The notes below the pieces were generated by a model. That model was given only the letters and a program-made list of their open reading frames with translations, was not told where the DNA came from and searched no databases. A DNA stretch of 64,000 nt, taken from positions 27,181,464 through 27,245,463 of the forward strand of contig JAKZAP010000007.1 in NCBI GenBank assembly GCA_023053575.1, in the 5' to 3' direction. Positions 1 through 10,569 of this stretch are shown one piece after another. Position numbers and translations under genes: made by a program. Source of the stretch: Branchinecta lynchi (Eukaryota > Arthropoda > Branchiopoda > Anostraca > Branchinectidae). Each line of letters begins with the position of its first letter. Position 1 is the stretch's first letter.

Positions 1-2002
1 AGGGTACTCGAGCAGCCTTGAATTCGAGATGGCCAGTGTGAGCGTTGGATGAACAGATATCAGCTCACTCAGGCAACACTTGACGACGTAACGGCAGATG
101 CCTTCCAGCAAAAGATGCATGGGGTCTTGTAGAATTACCTTGGTGACTTCAAGGTAACTGAGGTCCATAAAAGGGGACCGATCATTGACCCCATAGTCTC
201 TGGATTTGGATTTCCTCTCCGATATTGTCTGGGAACGGCGAAGGTCAGCAAGCCTAGCATGATGCTCTGCCTCTGTTCGAAGCAGCGCTCTATCTAGATC
301 TTTTTTAAGGTCTACGTGGTGGACATCGCAAGCGCGACAAGGCCGGTCTGCGAAGCCAACCCCTTCTTTGAACCCCGATATTTTTTGGGCAAAGGGTGTG
401 TCCCCGATGATAAAGGCAAGCCTGATGCAGACTCTTTGCTGTTTGCAAGAGCGACCACAAAATAGTTATGGAGCTTGGAATGCAAATGCGAGGGGCCATT
501 CACAATGAAACACTGAAAAGGAGTTTGCTTGTGTTTCACTCGAGACATACCGATGGCATTGCATGGCTCGAACTCGTCACCCCAAAGGCCAAGCCAAATT
601 ATGGGTTTACCATTTTCACTGTTCATAGGGAAACGTTTGAGGCAGTATATTGCATGTTCAAACCCAATAGATTTTACTGGCTTTCTTTTCTTGAAAAAAT
701 GCTCTTCTATTTCTTAATTTTCAAGAGCCTTTTGCATCTGCTGTCTAAGAGGAATGGTGTAGCCCCTAATGTTCTTGCTTACAACCCCTTTTCTAGTCTT
801 TACTAATTTCTCGCCGAGGACGACTTCCTCGGGTACAGGAATGTCGAAAGTACTGTAGTATTTCTCCCTCAAGTATTCAGTTTTCAATTCTTTAAATGGC
901 TCTCTCCGAAACTATAGATTCTTGTAATCATCGTTCAAAGAAATATAATGATTGATGACTGCTTGAACAGCATCACGGGTCAAATTATAGACTGTCTCTA
1001 ACTCGAGACATATGAGAGCCTCTTTCCTAGTGAGATCGCTACATTCCGTGTCGCTATCACAATCAGAATTATAAGTTTCGCTATGCACTGATGCCCTGTC
1101 ACTTTGCTGATCATTCCCATCCGCATCAAAATCAGCAGCAGAAACTCTACTTGTGCTGGGTAGAGTGTTTTCAGAGACAAGAACAGGGGTGACAAGAACA
1201 GGGGTACCATTATTTGGGCACATAGAGCTTTCACCACTTGGGAGATTTACTCGGCGACGGAGTCCCAGGTCACAAGAGCTATCAGAGTCTGATGGGTCAT
1301 GGCTTGGCCTGACAGAACTTGCTCCCTCAAGTATTCAGTTTTCAATTCTTTAAATGGCTCTCTCCGAAACTCTAGATTCTTGTAATCATCGTTCAAAGAA
1401 ATATAATGATTGATGACTGCTTGAACAGCATCACGGGTCAAATTATAGACTGTCTCTAACTCGAGACATATGAGAGCCTCTTTCCTAGTGAGATCGCTAC
1501 ATTCCGTGTCGCTATCACAATCAGAATTATAAGTTTCGCTATGCACTGATGCCCTGTCACTTTGCTGATCATTCCCATCCGCTTAAAAATCAGCAGCAGA
1601 AACTCTACTTGTGCTGGGTAGAGTGTTTTCAGAGACAAGAACAGGGGTGACAAGAACAGGGGTACCATTATTTGGGCACATACAGCTTTCACCACTTGGG
1701 AGATTCACTCGGCGACGGAGTCCCAGGTCATAAGAGCTATCAGAGTCTGATGGGTCATGGCTTGGCCTGACAGAACTTGAAATATTTTCTGGCTCACTAT
1801 CAGAATCAGAGCTGGAAGACTTTGCCTTATGCATTTTGTATAGGTGGCTCCTCAGAGAAGCAACGTTTTTGAATGGCTTTCCGCATACCTGGCAGCTGTT
1901 GGTGATGCCATGCATATGGGGGTGCAGAAACTGCATCTGGTTGGCAAGCTGCATAGCATTTGGACTGACATGGGGACAGAAATTGCAATTGAGCTGCTTC
2001 AT
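1..2002 (-). pseudogene. Zinc-finger / transposase-like gene, broken, runs off the window
   Basis: Read leftwards from 2002. Two C2H2 fingers come first (CNFC...H near 1990-1930, then CQVCGKPF...HLYKMH near 1905-1830), followed by an acid-serine linker (SDSDSEPE). Next come the blocks STFDIPV (about 860-830), KPIIWLGLWGDEFEPCNA (about 610-555) followed by KHK, CRACDVHH (about 350-325) and DPMHLLLEGI (97-126). From memory, the EPCNA..KHK and DPMH..LEG blocks recur in many multi-copy, transposon-like invertebrate proteins (Tnp2-like in style). That is family knowledge and unchecked. The gene is not intact: a 458-bp tandem duplication repeats its middle, one duplicate carries TAA near 1585 where the other has Asp, and a frameshift is needed near 370. 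The C-terminal part lies beyond base 1. I infer a degenerate mobile-element gene rather than a host transcription factor. Confidence 0.6.
865..1780. repeat. Tandem duplication, 2 x about 458 bp
   Basis: Bases 865-1322 and 1323-1780 are near identical and head-to-tail. They duplicate the acidic linker part of the minus-strand gene. Few differences are visible. One of them (ATC to TTA at about 1583) makes a stop in the copy nearer the 5' end of the gene. Confidence 0.9.
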
Positions 2003-2212
2003 CGTCTCATCAGATTCTATAACATATTAAATAGTTTTTAATTTACAAAGATTACGAAGATTATTAATTAAGCAATTAATGAATGTTACTGTGGTAAAGT
2101 TTATTGGGTTTGAACAAGCACCTTACTGTTGCAAACTTTTCTATATAGGACCACCGAAGATGACTGCAAGAATCCGGAGTTTCTGATGATAGCCATTCAA
2201 AGAGTTGCAAAC
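2003..2212. other. Spacer between two opposed gene copies, no gene seen
   Basis: AT-rich spacer between the minus-strand zinc-finger gene and its inverted partial copy. It contains short A/T runs but no promoter elements that I can defend. Confidence 0.5.
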
Positions 2213-2710
2213 TATTGAAAGAGAAGTATTGCAGTACTTTTGACATCCCTGTCACTGCAGAAGTCCTCCTCTGCGAAAAAGTGGTAAAGACCAGAAAAAG
2301 GGGAGGAAACAAGAAAAATATTGGTTCTCCATTCCATGCAGGACAGCAGGTGCAGAAGCTCTTGAAAATGGAAGTAGAAGTAAAAAACAAACCCATAATT
2401 TGGCTTGGCTGTCAGTGTTACGAGTTCAAGCCATGCAATGCCATCGACATGTCTCGACTAAAACACAAGCGAATTCCTTTCCAGTGTTTCATTGTGCCCC
2501 TTGCATTTGCATTCCAAGCTCCCCAACTATTTTGTGGTCGCTCTTGCTGTCATGCGAAAACACCAATTTATTGCTGGAAACCCTCTTAAAGGATTTGGAG
2601 GAATTCAAGTCAGAGTTGACCAGCCGAGAGCTAACAGAGCTGAACCTCAAGTACCAATCAATTGCATTATACAGGAAGCAAATAAGCCCATTTATGAAGG
2701 AAATATACAA
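2213..2710 (+). pseudogene. Inverted partial copy of the zinc-finger/transposase-like gene
   Basis: This + strand segment encodes EKYCSTFDIPV, then EKVVKTRK, then KPIIWLGCQCYEFKPCNA followed by KHK and PFQCFIV. The same blocks, in the same order, are encoded on the minus strand at 312-860, but this copy has lost a stretch between KVVKTRK and KPIIWLG. The frame changes after PFQCFIV. A further open stretch (LLKDLEEFKSELTSRELTEL, 2580-2650) could be a diverged continuation. No fingers and no plausible start are present. It is a fragment, and with the neighbour it forms a loose head-to-head inverted pair. Confidence 0.6.
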
Positions 2711-2711
2711 A

Positions 2712-2752
2712 ATATACTACTACTACTTACTACTACTACTGCTAGAAACTCG
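2712..2752. repeat. (TAC)n microsatellite
   Basis: Short run of TAC/CTA triplets. A similar CTA run ends the LINE debris at 46728-46745, so this may be the tail of a lost LINE insertion. Confidence 0.6.
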
Positions 2753-2899
2753 TTGCAGCATTAAGCCAGAGCTTACTATCTCTGCCTAAAAGGAGAATAC
2801 ACTGATTCCAAAACTAAAAAGAGTGACCAAAAAAATTATGAAGAGAGACCAATCGGCAGTTAACTACTTTGGAATTTTTCAGTTCACTGGAGCACCCCC

Positions 2900-3265
2900 C
2901 CCCCCCCCCAACCGGGTATTTGTACCAGTCAACCACAAACCCCTGATTTTTGGATACCCTATGCCAAACGCTGGATATATCTGACGTTTGGCATAGCCTG
3001 TGCCTAGCGCTGGACACCCTATGCCAAACGCTGGATACCTGTTGGTACTCAAACCCTGACCTATCTCACTACAGGTGAATTCTGATTGGTTGATTTCTGA
3101 GCTTCAGTAAAATCATCAATATTGTATTGGGAACAGGTATACAATGTTTGGCATAGGGTATCCAGCGTTAGGCATAGGCTATGCCAAATGCTAGATATAT
3201 CCAGCGTTTGGCATAGGGTATCCAAAAATCAGGGGTTTGTGGTAGACTGATTTATACCCCCGGCA
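2900..3265. mobile_element. MITE-like element, CCACAAACCCCTGATTTTTG arms
   Basis: Inverted arms of roughly 120 bp (about 2905-3035 and 3140-3263) start with GTGGTTGACTGG/GTGGTAGACTG-type ends and continue as CACAAACCCCTGATTTTTGG. Both contain the sub-repeat GGCATAGGGTATCC with CCAAACGCTGGATATATC in alternating orientation. The centre (GATTGGTTGATTTCTGAGCT) is shared with fragments at 23290-23460 and 37030-37262; arms alone recur at 39895-40095. No coding capacity is visible. The superfamily is not assignable because no clear target-site duplication is seen. Confidence 0.7.
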
Positions 3266-3763
3266 CAGACTATATAGGCACAGGCTTAGAGGTTAGGCAA
3301 TGACTATAAGATGGCTCCAAGATATCTCTATAGAGGGAAATAATGATCAGAACTTATCTGCAAAAGAATCATCAAAATCAACAAAGAAATGCCTTAACTG
3401 GCGTTAAGGTAAAAAAAACTTGAAAATGGACAGCTGTTCACAAAATCCCATGTTATTTACACTGGTGAGTTAAAATAAAACAAAAAATAATAACAACTGC
3501 TGGCCGGCCAGTTCACCAGCACCAGTTGTGAATAAAACACAGCTCTGGAGAGGCTCATAAAATGAATAATTATCAGCTTTTTAAATGATATAATGTGATT
3601 TAATGACCAAAATATCTATTGTGAGTTTGCTTACCTGTTCTCTGTGGTCGTTCAACAAGTTGTGTTGTCCCTTTGTTGGCATCTATCTTGGACAACAGGA
3701 CAGGTTGGCTGGGAAATTAATCCAATGTCAATTAGTTCTGTTCTCTTTTCACTACACAAAGAG
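3266..3763. other. No gene seen
   Basis: AT-rich sequence with short open frames only. Nothing resembles a conserved domain or a complete exon. Confidence 0.4.
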
Positions 3764-4244
3764 TACAGTAGAGGTATGCTTATGTGAACGTCTGGTAAAT
3801 GTGAACGATCGCCGATGAAAAAACTAAAACCCAAACCAGGCATTTTTTTCAATAAATACTGAAAATAACCATTCCCGCCATTTGAACTTTTTGAATATTT
3901 TGCTAATTCACTTATGAAAGCGACTAAACTGTCAGCTGATTTCCTTTGTTATTTTGAAACTTTTGCCAAGTGAAACGCAACTTCAATGGACAAGATGGCG
4001 GTCCGAACCTACAGTCTACAGATGCATTCAAAAGAGGAAGGAGATTTTTTTTAAATTCAAAATCAAAGAAAGTCAATTGAATTTCTACTTCAAATTTGTG
4101 CTAGGATTACCCTGAAGTACTTGCCAGTTAGCTGATATTAAGTTTGTAATTTTTCTTTTCTATTTTACTTTTTTATATGAAATTGACAAAAGCAAGGTAG
4201 TGTAACAGTTAAAAAAGTGTTCACATAAGCATACCTCTACTGTA
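3764..4244. mobile_element. Tc1/mariner-pogo-like MITE with TA ends
   Basis: The first 26 bases (TACAGTAGAGGTATGCTTAT...) are the exact reverse complement of the last 26 (4219-4244). The TA at each edge fits a TA target-site duplication, and CAGTAGAGG-type ends are known from pogo/Tigger-like elements. It is 481 bp long with no transposase frame, so non-autonomous. Confidence 0.7.
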
Positions 4245-4759
4245 GAACTTACAGTGTTTATTTGTCACTGGTGAATCCACAATTGTCTTAGGACTTTTGC
4301 ATTTGGTACTATGATGATGGGAAATTAAGACGAATCTTATTCAAAACTTTGTTCACATATGTGCTGCTGATGGTGATGATTATTGAATTTAGATTTTGGC
4401 AGCCTGATAAATCCTAACTAGCAAGACTTCAATTCACAAACTTGGTCATTATCTAGAAAAGAAAAAAATTCTTAGTTCTCAGAATTATCTGATGTAGCTC
4501 GCATCAGGCTATGCTAACGTTAATCATATTTTTTTTAGCGTTCACACAGAACAAGGAACATAATTTTTGACAAACTTAGTCTACGGCAAGGTCAAACTGC
4601 GGAATCGGGAATTTTCCGTTTTAAAATTGATAAAAAAAAGAAACGGGTCGATTTTGAGCTGCAATGTAAATCCTTCTGTTTCCCGATTGTTTTGCAGCTT
4701 TACTTTCTAATTTCATATCCAGGTAGCATTGAAATAATCGACGTTCAAACACCAGACTA
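4245..4759. other. No gene seen
   Basis: AT-rich intergenic sequence leading into the 390-bp tandem repeats. Confidence 0.4.
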
Positions 4760-5932
4760 ATTCTGAAAAATTGCACCGCAACAGGGAAACTTTTGGTTTA
4801 AGGAAACACTAAAAAAATTGTTTTAGATAAAATACGGTTCCTCTGCCACTCTTTTTTCTAATTCATTCTTTTGGAACATTGAAATTTTACGACCTAGGGT
4901 ACCAGCCCATGTAACACTGATGATATCGTTCTTGTGCGGGAATCGGAACTTGTCGTTTTAAGAAAAAACAGAAGAGCTGTAGAACCGAATTGGAGCTAGA
5001 ATTTAGAGCTAATAACTCTGATTGACAACTGTCGTGTCTTCACTGTTGGATTTTTAATTATCCAGGGAACATTTGATTGTTGGAAGCTCACGTCACAGAT
5101 AAGTCAACAGAAGATGGATCGTATCAATCGCAAGCTGGGAAACTATATTCTGAAAAATTGCACCGCAACAGGGAAACTGGAAACTTTTGGTTTAAGGAAA
5201 CACTAAAAAAATTATTTTAGATAAAATACGGTTCCTCTGCCACTCTTTTTTCTAATTCATTCTTTTGGAACATTGAAATTTTACGACCTCGGGTACCAGC
5301 CCATGTAACACTGATGATACCGTTCTTGTGCGGGAATCGGAACTTGTCGTTTTAAGAAAAAACAGAAGAGCTGTAGAACCGAATTGGAGCTAGAATTTAG
5401 AGCTAATACCTCTGATTGACAACTGTCTGTCTTCACTGTTGGATTTTTAATTATCCAGGGAACATTTGATTGTTGGAAGATCACGTCACAGATAAGTCAA
5501 CAGAAGATGGACCGTATCAATCGCAAGCTGGGAAACTATATTCTGAAAAATTGCACCGCAACAGGGAAATTGGAAACTTTTGGTTTAAGGAAACACTAAA
5601 AAAATTATTTTAGATAAAATACGGTTCCTCTGCTACTCTTTTTTCTAATTCATTCTTTTGGAACATTGAAATTTTACGACCTCGGGTACCAGCCCATGTA
5701 ACACTGATGATACCGTTCTTGTGCGGGAATCGGAACTTGTCGTTTTAAGAAAAAACAGAAGAGCTGTAGAACCAAATTGGCGCTAGAATTTAGAACTAAT
5801 ACCTCTGATTGACAACTGTCTGTCTTCACTGTTGAATTTTTAATTATCCAAGGAACATTTGATTGTTGGAAGCTCACGTCACAGATAAGTCGACAGAAGA
5901 TGGACCGTATCAATCGCAAGCTGGGAAGCTAT
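4760..5932. repeat. Three tandem units of about 390 bp
   Basis: Units begin at 4760, 5147 and 5540 with ATTCTGAAAAATTGCACCGC. They are highly similar along their length; unit 1 is a few bases shorter (it lacks a TGGAAAC step). Minus-strand open frames in units 2 and 3 are nearly the same peptide and follow from the repetition. I do not call them genes. Confidence 0.9.
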
Positions 5933-6100
5933 TCGTTCAAGGAAACGATCGAATAACAAAATACAGTCCCAGATTAAATACGGTCTCTGCTTATATAAAC
6001 AAGAGCTATAAGCTCATATGGCACTTGCTGTAAGCTGGAAATGTTCCAACAGGTATCGGATCGGTAACAGACCCCCTACAGACCCATTGAACCCCTAAGG

Positions 6101-6560
6101 CAAAGCTAGGACCCTAGCTGTTACTTCCCACCATGTTTACTTGAATTCGGCCAGTCCCCTCCAGTATCTGTGCTGAAGAGAAAGATTTAGGGACCCCCCC
6201 TCCCTGGGTTGAATTCGGACCTTGACAAGTCATAACTAGGACCCTAGCTCTAACTTCCCACCAAGTTTGGTTGAGATCCGTTAACTCCTTCTGGTATATG
6301 TGCTGTTGACAAGAATTTAGAGACCCCCCCCCCCCCACACACAGAAGTCGGATCGGGCTCGGACCCTCAATAGTCATAGCTAGGACCCTAGCTCTAATTC
6401 CCTCCCCCCTTCTCCCACAGGGGTCGGGTCGGGTTTGGATCCTCAAAAGGCATAACTATGCCTTCTGGTAGATGTCCTGTTAACAAGATTCCGGAACCCC
6501 CCCCCCCCCCGAACTCCGCTCCCCCCACCTATGAGTCGGATCACAACCGGACTCAATAAA
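6101..6560. repeat. Diverged tandem repeat, about 125-150 bp units, C-run rich
   Basis: The phrase AGGACCCTAGCT recurs at about 6107, 6238 and 6382, each followed by CTTCCCACC-like text, then a CTGTT..CAAGA phrase and a run of 7-14 C. At least three diverged units are visible. Confidence 0.75.
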
Positions 6561-6738
6561 AATAATTGGGTGTCATCGGGTACTGCCTGGCTTCAGCCGT
6601 TCTCTCCACTCGTGTCTCTAATAATCTAATTTGTCGCTTCCCGGTAAGACAAACAGAAAGGCCTTGGGTGACTAGAGGTGAGTCACCAGCAATCTATTTG
6701 ACCTGCTGCACAAGCGAACACCGTGTTTGGGCAACAAC

Positions 6739-6776
6739 AAAATATTAGAGCTCGATTTCTGTAGAGCATTTCAGTA
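6739..6776 (+). promoter_or_regulatory. Core promoter with arthropod-type initiator
   Basis: TTTCAGTATC at 6769-6778 matches the arthropod initiator TCAGT. An AT-rich box (AAAATATTA, 6739-6747) lies about 30 bases upstream in place of a strict TATA box. The start codon at 6794 would follow a very short leader of about 22 nt. The AP-1-like palindromic word TGAGTCA sits upstream at about 6679. Inference only. Confidence 0.45.
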
Positions 6777-6793
6777 TCTAGCTTAGCAAGAAA

Positions 6794-8418
6794 ATGAGCG
6801 CCAGGAACATCATGAAGTATGACGAGCGATTTTTGTTTGACGACAATATGGAGGTAAGAAGAATTTTATTAAGATGGTTCTCGCCAGCCCGAGTCTACCA
6901 AAGGATTGGTTGCTCTCTGAACCAATGTATACACGCTCGGTTCCTAACGGTACTAAAGGAGTTAAGTTTCCGATATTTAGTGGAATTTCCTGCAATCGAG
7001 CCTCCGAAGAGAACGCATAACAACAAAAGGAGCGCTTATCGCTAACGGATTTACTTTTACGCCGTTTACGCACTTCATTTATTTTGGACACACTCCCCTG
7101 GAGTGGGATAGTACTTGACTTCTCTTGTACTGAAAGTAAGAACCTCTTTGCCTTGAAATAAGTCATTTGTTGCAAGTGATACCTTGATCACTTGTTCAAA
7201 TTTGGCACACGAACTGTGAAATCGTCCCGTATATACAGCTGTCCTCGTTGACGGGGATGGCCGATAGGTTCAAGTTTACAGTACCGCCCTTAAGTTAAGG
7301 ACGATACAATTAGTTCGTGAATTCCGATAATGTTCTATATCGAATCAGGGGCGGATCCAGGGGGGGGGGGGATTGCATTGCCCCCCTAGACGGACTAAAA
7401 AGGTCTCGTTTTAATGCTGTTTTAGAGCAAGTGCGGATGAATTTGTGAATACTTGGAACTATTTTGTCCTTAAAATGTGGAATTCGTGGTACAAAAGAGA
7501 CAATTTGTACTCACAAAATGATCGGAGGAGGTTGTAAAAACCGCCAATTTGGTTGATAGGTTTTTTCAAAGTAATCCCCCCCCCTAGAGTCGAGGGCTGG
7601 ATCCGCCCCTGTATCGAATCGAACGTCGATTGAAAAATCGGGAATAGTCGGAGCTTTGCCAAGAAATTTATCACAGTACCGATACACTGGTAGGATTGCA
7701 GCAAACGAAATCTATTTGATAGCGTTGAAACAATCTCAGGGACGACGCCATACTGGGTCAGACAATGGGGATCGGAAGTGACAGGCCATTATACGGTTCT
7801 TTTGTTATGCAATGAACTTTAAGAGGTATACTAAGCTATTAAAATGCGCACTAAAATATTTTGTTTCTGTAGATTCAGGAAGGTGCTCCCCTTTCTGTTC
7901 AGCAGCCGTGGTGCCCGGACTCACCTCGTCATTTTGTTCAGGATTCTCTTTTACGGGCGTATTGGGCTGACGAAGGAGCATCTAAACCTCGAAGTACAGA
8001 CGAGCCTCGTGTAGACTTACCGAATACACAGACCAAAAAAAAGACCTCTGACCTCAGCGAGGTCAATTCCAGCTTTGTTTCCGTTTCAAGGCAGGTGCCA
8101 ACTTTAAGCGCTGTTAACTATAGAACCCGGCAACCAGGCAATGCTAACGTTTCGCATGCCGTCAGGAAGACAAACTCAAAAAGAACCATATGTGGCAAAA
8201 GGTGCGGGGGACGATGCGCAAAAATCGGTTTGGACAGGCAGGTTCACATTCTTGAAGAATTCTTAGCCTTGAACGGAGAAGAGAGAAAAGAGTTTATACG
8301 AGCAAACGTGACGTGTCAGCCTGGAAAAAAGTACCGCAAGTTTGTGTATACCTTAGATGGCCAAGTTGTTTGTAGTAACTTTTCTGTCAAGTTACACAAG
8401 TGTCCCACAAGAGCATAA
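6794..8418 (+). CDS. Two-exon gene, 201-residue Cys-containing protein of unknown function
   Basis: Exon 1 is 6794-6853 (20 codons, ending in ATGGAG before GTAAGA). Exon 2 is 7873-8418, after TTTCTGTAG. The phase is 0, so the joined frame is open for 201 codons. The middle is rich in Ser, Thr and Lys. The C-terminal third contains CGKRCGGRC, then LEEFLALNGEERKEFIRANV, then YRKFVYTLDGQVVCSNF. From memory, a Cys cluster followed by a helical R..F(I/V) segment and a Y.L....VC..F segment occurs at the N-side of many transposase-like arthropod proteins. No catalytic domain follows here, so this could be a domesticated or shortened derivative. Start choice rests on the first ATG downstream of the initiator and on the matching splice phase. 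A hAT MITE lies inside the intron. This is the only multi-exon gene in the window with no visible break. Confidence 0.65.
7346..7611. mobile_element. hAT-family MITE with perfect 8-bp target duplication
   Basis: The ends are CAGGGGCGGATCCAG and CTGGATCCGCCCCTG, flanked by TATCGAAT on both sides (7338-7345 and 7612-7619). An 8-bp duplication and CAGGGGCGGATCC ends are typical of hAT. The element is 266 bp long with C/G runs near each end and lies in the intron of the 6.8-kb gene. Confidence 0.9.
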
Positions 8419-8471
8419 GAAGTTATACCTGTGATTTTTAATGGAATCTTGTATAATAGTAATATAAAGCA

Positions 8472-8477
8472 AATAAA
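8472..8477 (+). terminator. Poly(A) signal AATAAA
   Basis: AATAAA lies 54 bases past the stop codon, with a GT-rich stretch (GGTGTTTCTTGTGTC) about 15 bases beyond. This is a plausible 3' end for the two-exon gene. Confidence 0.65.
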
Positions 8478-8767
8478 ACTTGACAAAAGGTGTTTCTTGT
8501 GTCGCCTCCTTGTCCTTTCCGTGTGTCTGTAAGGTGGTTCCTGAAAGTAGAAATGCTATAGATTATTACGATTAATTCAATATCGCGGCGGTGAAGAACA
8601 TAGATAATAATTAAACAGGGTTGTTTCGATGAAGTTCTACAGTGACCAAGTACCTGAGAGAGACTCCAGGTCATGTATACACGGTAACGCAAATTCATTT
8701 ATATACACAGAGAACGTCGTAATTCGTTGCTCAGGTCTTGGAGAAAATCTTTAAGAGCAGGTATTTA

Positions 8768-9011
8768 AGGGGCGGATCCAGGGGGGGGGCGAGGGGTGCG
8801 ATCGCCCCCCCCCCCCCTAGACCAACTAAAAAGTCTAGATTTAATGCAGTTCTAGAGCAAGTGCGGGTGAATTTGTCCTGAAAATGGGGAATTTGGGGTA
8901 TAATACAGAAGAGAGCATTTGTGCTTACAAAATGATCGGGGAGGTTGCGTTGAGACCCACTTTTTAAAAAGAAATCCCCCCCCCTAGAGTCGCGCTCTGG
9001 ATCCACCCCTG
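8768..9011. mobile_element. Second copy of the hAT MITE
   Basis: Same family as 7346-7611: GGGGCGGATCCAG start, C runs, TCTAGAGCAAGTGCGG core and CTGGATCCACCCCTG end. The flanks are GGTATTTA (8760-8767) and GGTATTTG (9012-9019), an 8-bp duplication with one mismatch. The copy is older than the first. Confidence 0.85.
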
Positions 9012-9560
9012 GGTATTTGTGCTCAGACATGTAACACCATATTCCAATACTTCACACGAAAACCCGTAAACGAGCACAGACATTTGTTTACGAATGGCTG
9101 TTTTAAGTTCTGACAGCACATCTTTCAGTACAGTTACCTGAGCGCAGAAATATTGCATCACATCCGGATAATTAGTACCAAATCCCAAAAACAAGCACAG
9201 ATATTTGTTGACGAATGGCCGCTACACATTCTAGAAGCACACCTGTAAAGTGCAGGTATTTGAGCGCAGGAATTTGGAATCATTTTCCAAAATTTCATAC
9301 CGAAGCCCGTAAACGAGCACAGATATTCGTCGACGAATAGTTCTTGCAATTCTTCAGTGTGCAGATATTTGTGCGCAGACATTTAGCAAATGGCCTTTAT
9401 AAGTTATGGCAGCATATATTTCAGTGCAATTATTTGAGCGCGTAAATTTGGCATCACATTCGATAATTGGTATCAAATCACTAAAACGTGCACAGATAAT
9501 TGAGCACAAAAAGCTGTCGCAATTCTTTCTATGTTCTTTAGAACGCATTGTGAAGCACAC
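9012..9560. repeat. Diverged tandem repeat, about 120-bp period
   Basis: The phrase AAACGAGCACAGATATTTG(T)..ACGAATGGC recurs near 9070, 9188, 9310 and (weaker) 9484, interleaved with GAGCGCAGAAATTTGG-type phrases. Short open frames here are by-products of the repeat. Confidence 0.65.
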
Positions 9561-9763
9561 TTATTTTTTAGCAGTACTGATAAATTGTTCTTCGAACGAG
9601 CTCAGATACCTATCTTTGTCGGATAATCTGGAACACATATTATGACTCTATACTTGTTTCTCTTCCATTTTTACGCACATATTCGTTAACACATAATAAC
9701 CTTTACAAATACATGGGAAACTTGTGCATGTATTGAAGCCCGTATATTAAAACTGCGCTCAAT

Positions 9764-9967
9764 GAACACATATTTCTAGTCTGAGATTCGCACATTTTTC
9801 CTCATGCAAAACCTGTGGCAAACTTGCACAGATAAGTGGATCGCACATTTTTCTTCTCAATAAGTGAACACATATCTTGGCTGAGATTCGCACATTTTTC
9901 CTAGTGCAAAACCTGTGGCAAACGTGCACAGATAAGTGGATCGCACTTATTTTCCTCAATAAGTGCG
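9764..9967. repeat. Two tandem units of 102 bp
   Basis: Units start at 9764 and 9866 with GAACACATAT and share GAGATTCGCACATTTTTCCT and GCACAGATAAGTGGATCGCA. Confidence 0.85.
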
Positions 9968-10569
9968 GCAAATTTCTGGGAGTGTACAGTGTAATACATT
10001 AAGGTTTTTTTTTAATCAGGCTAAATGATCGAGCATGCTGGCAGAGGTTGGCTATCGAGTTTTACCAGTAGATATACCAAGATATTGCCAAGATATATTA
10101 AAAACAGGAGGGGATTTAATATTTTGTAGTGCAGCATCTGATGGCCCACCAACAGAAATATGGATCTGGGTGGATCGGAGATTAAAAACACCAAGGAATT
10201 TTCTAATGGAGCTGGTTAAGCATTTGATTATGGATAAATAACATGCATATAGGACATAGTGAACTGGAAATCCACATGACCTGACCTTGCAACTCAGAAT
10301 TTCATGGCTGTTACTCCCTTTTAAACTGATGACAGAGGCTGGTGGTGCAGCAATGTGGGAACTTAGGGCCATACGAATACAGAAGCAGATTTTACACTAG
10401 CCTAACACTTAAAGTTCAATGGGCACATCAAACTACCCCAATCCCACTCTGTAACAACCTAGGAACATTGCTTACCCCCTAGATCAGCAGCTTTTTCAAC
10501 AGTTTCCTCTCTGTGATGTTTCAAAGCTACATTTTATAAAGCAAGCTAATCAAGCTTCACAACACTATT
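9968..10569. other. No supported gene
   Basis: Open frames of 68 codons (+, 10035-10241) and 106 codons (-, 10052-10372) overlap each other. Neither has a recognisable domain, splice site or promoter, so I leave them unassigned. Confidence 0.4.

Noticed and set aside
5281..5919. Two similar minus-strand ORFs of 67 and 81 codons
   Set aside because: They are the same peptide because the DNA is a tandem repeat; no domain, start context or splice sites.
10035..10372. Overlapping + and - frames with ordinary-looking composition
   Set aside because: No domain, promoter or repeat evidence; the two compete for the same bases.
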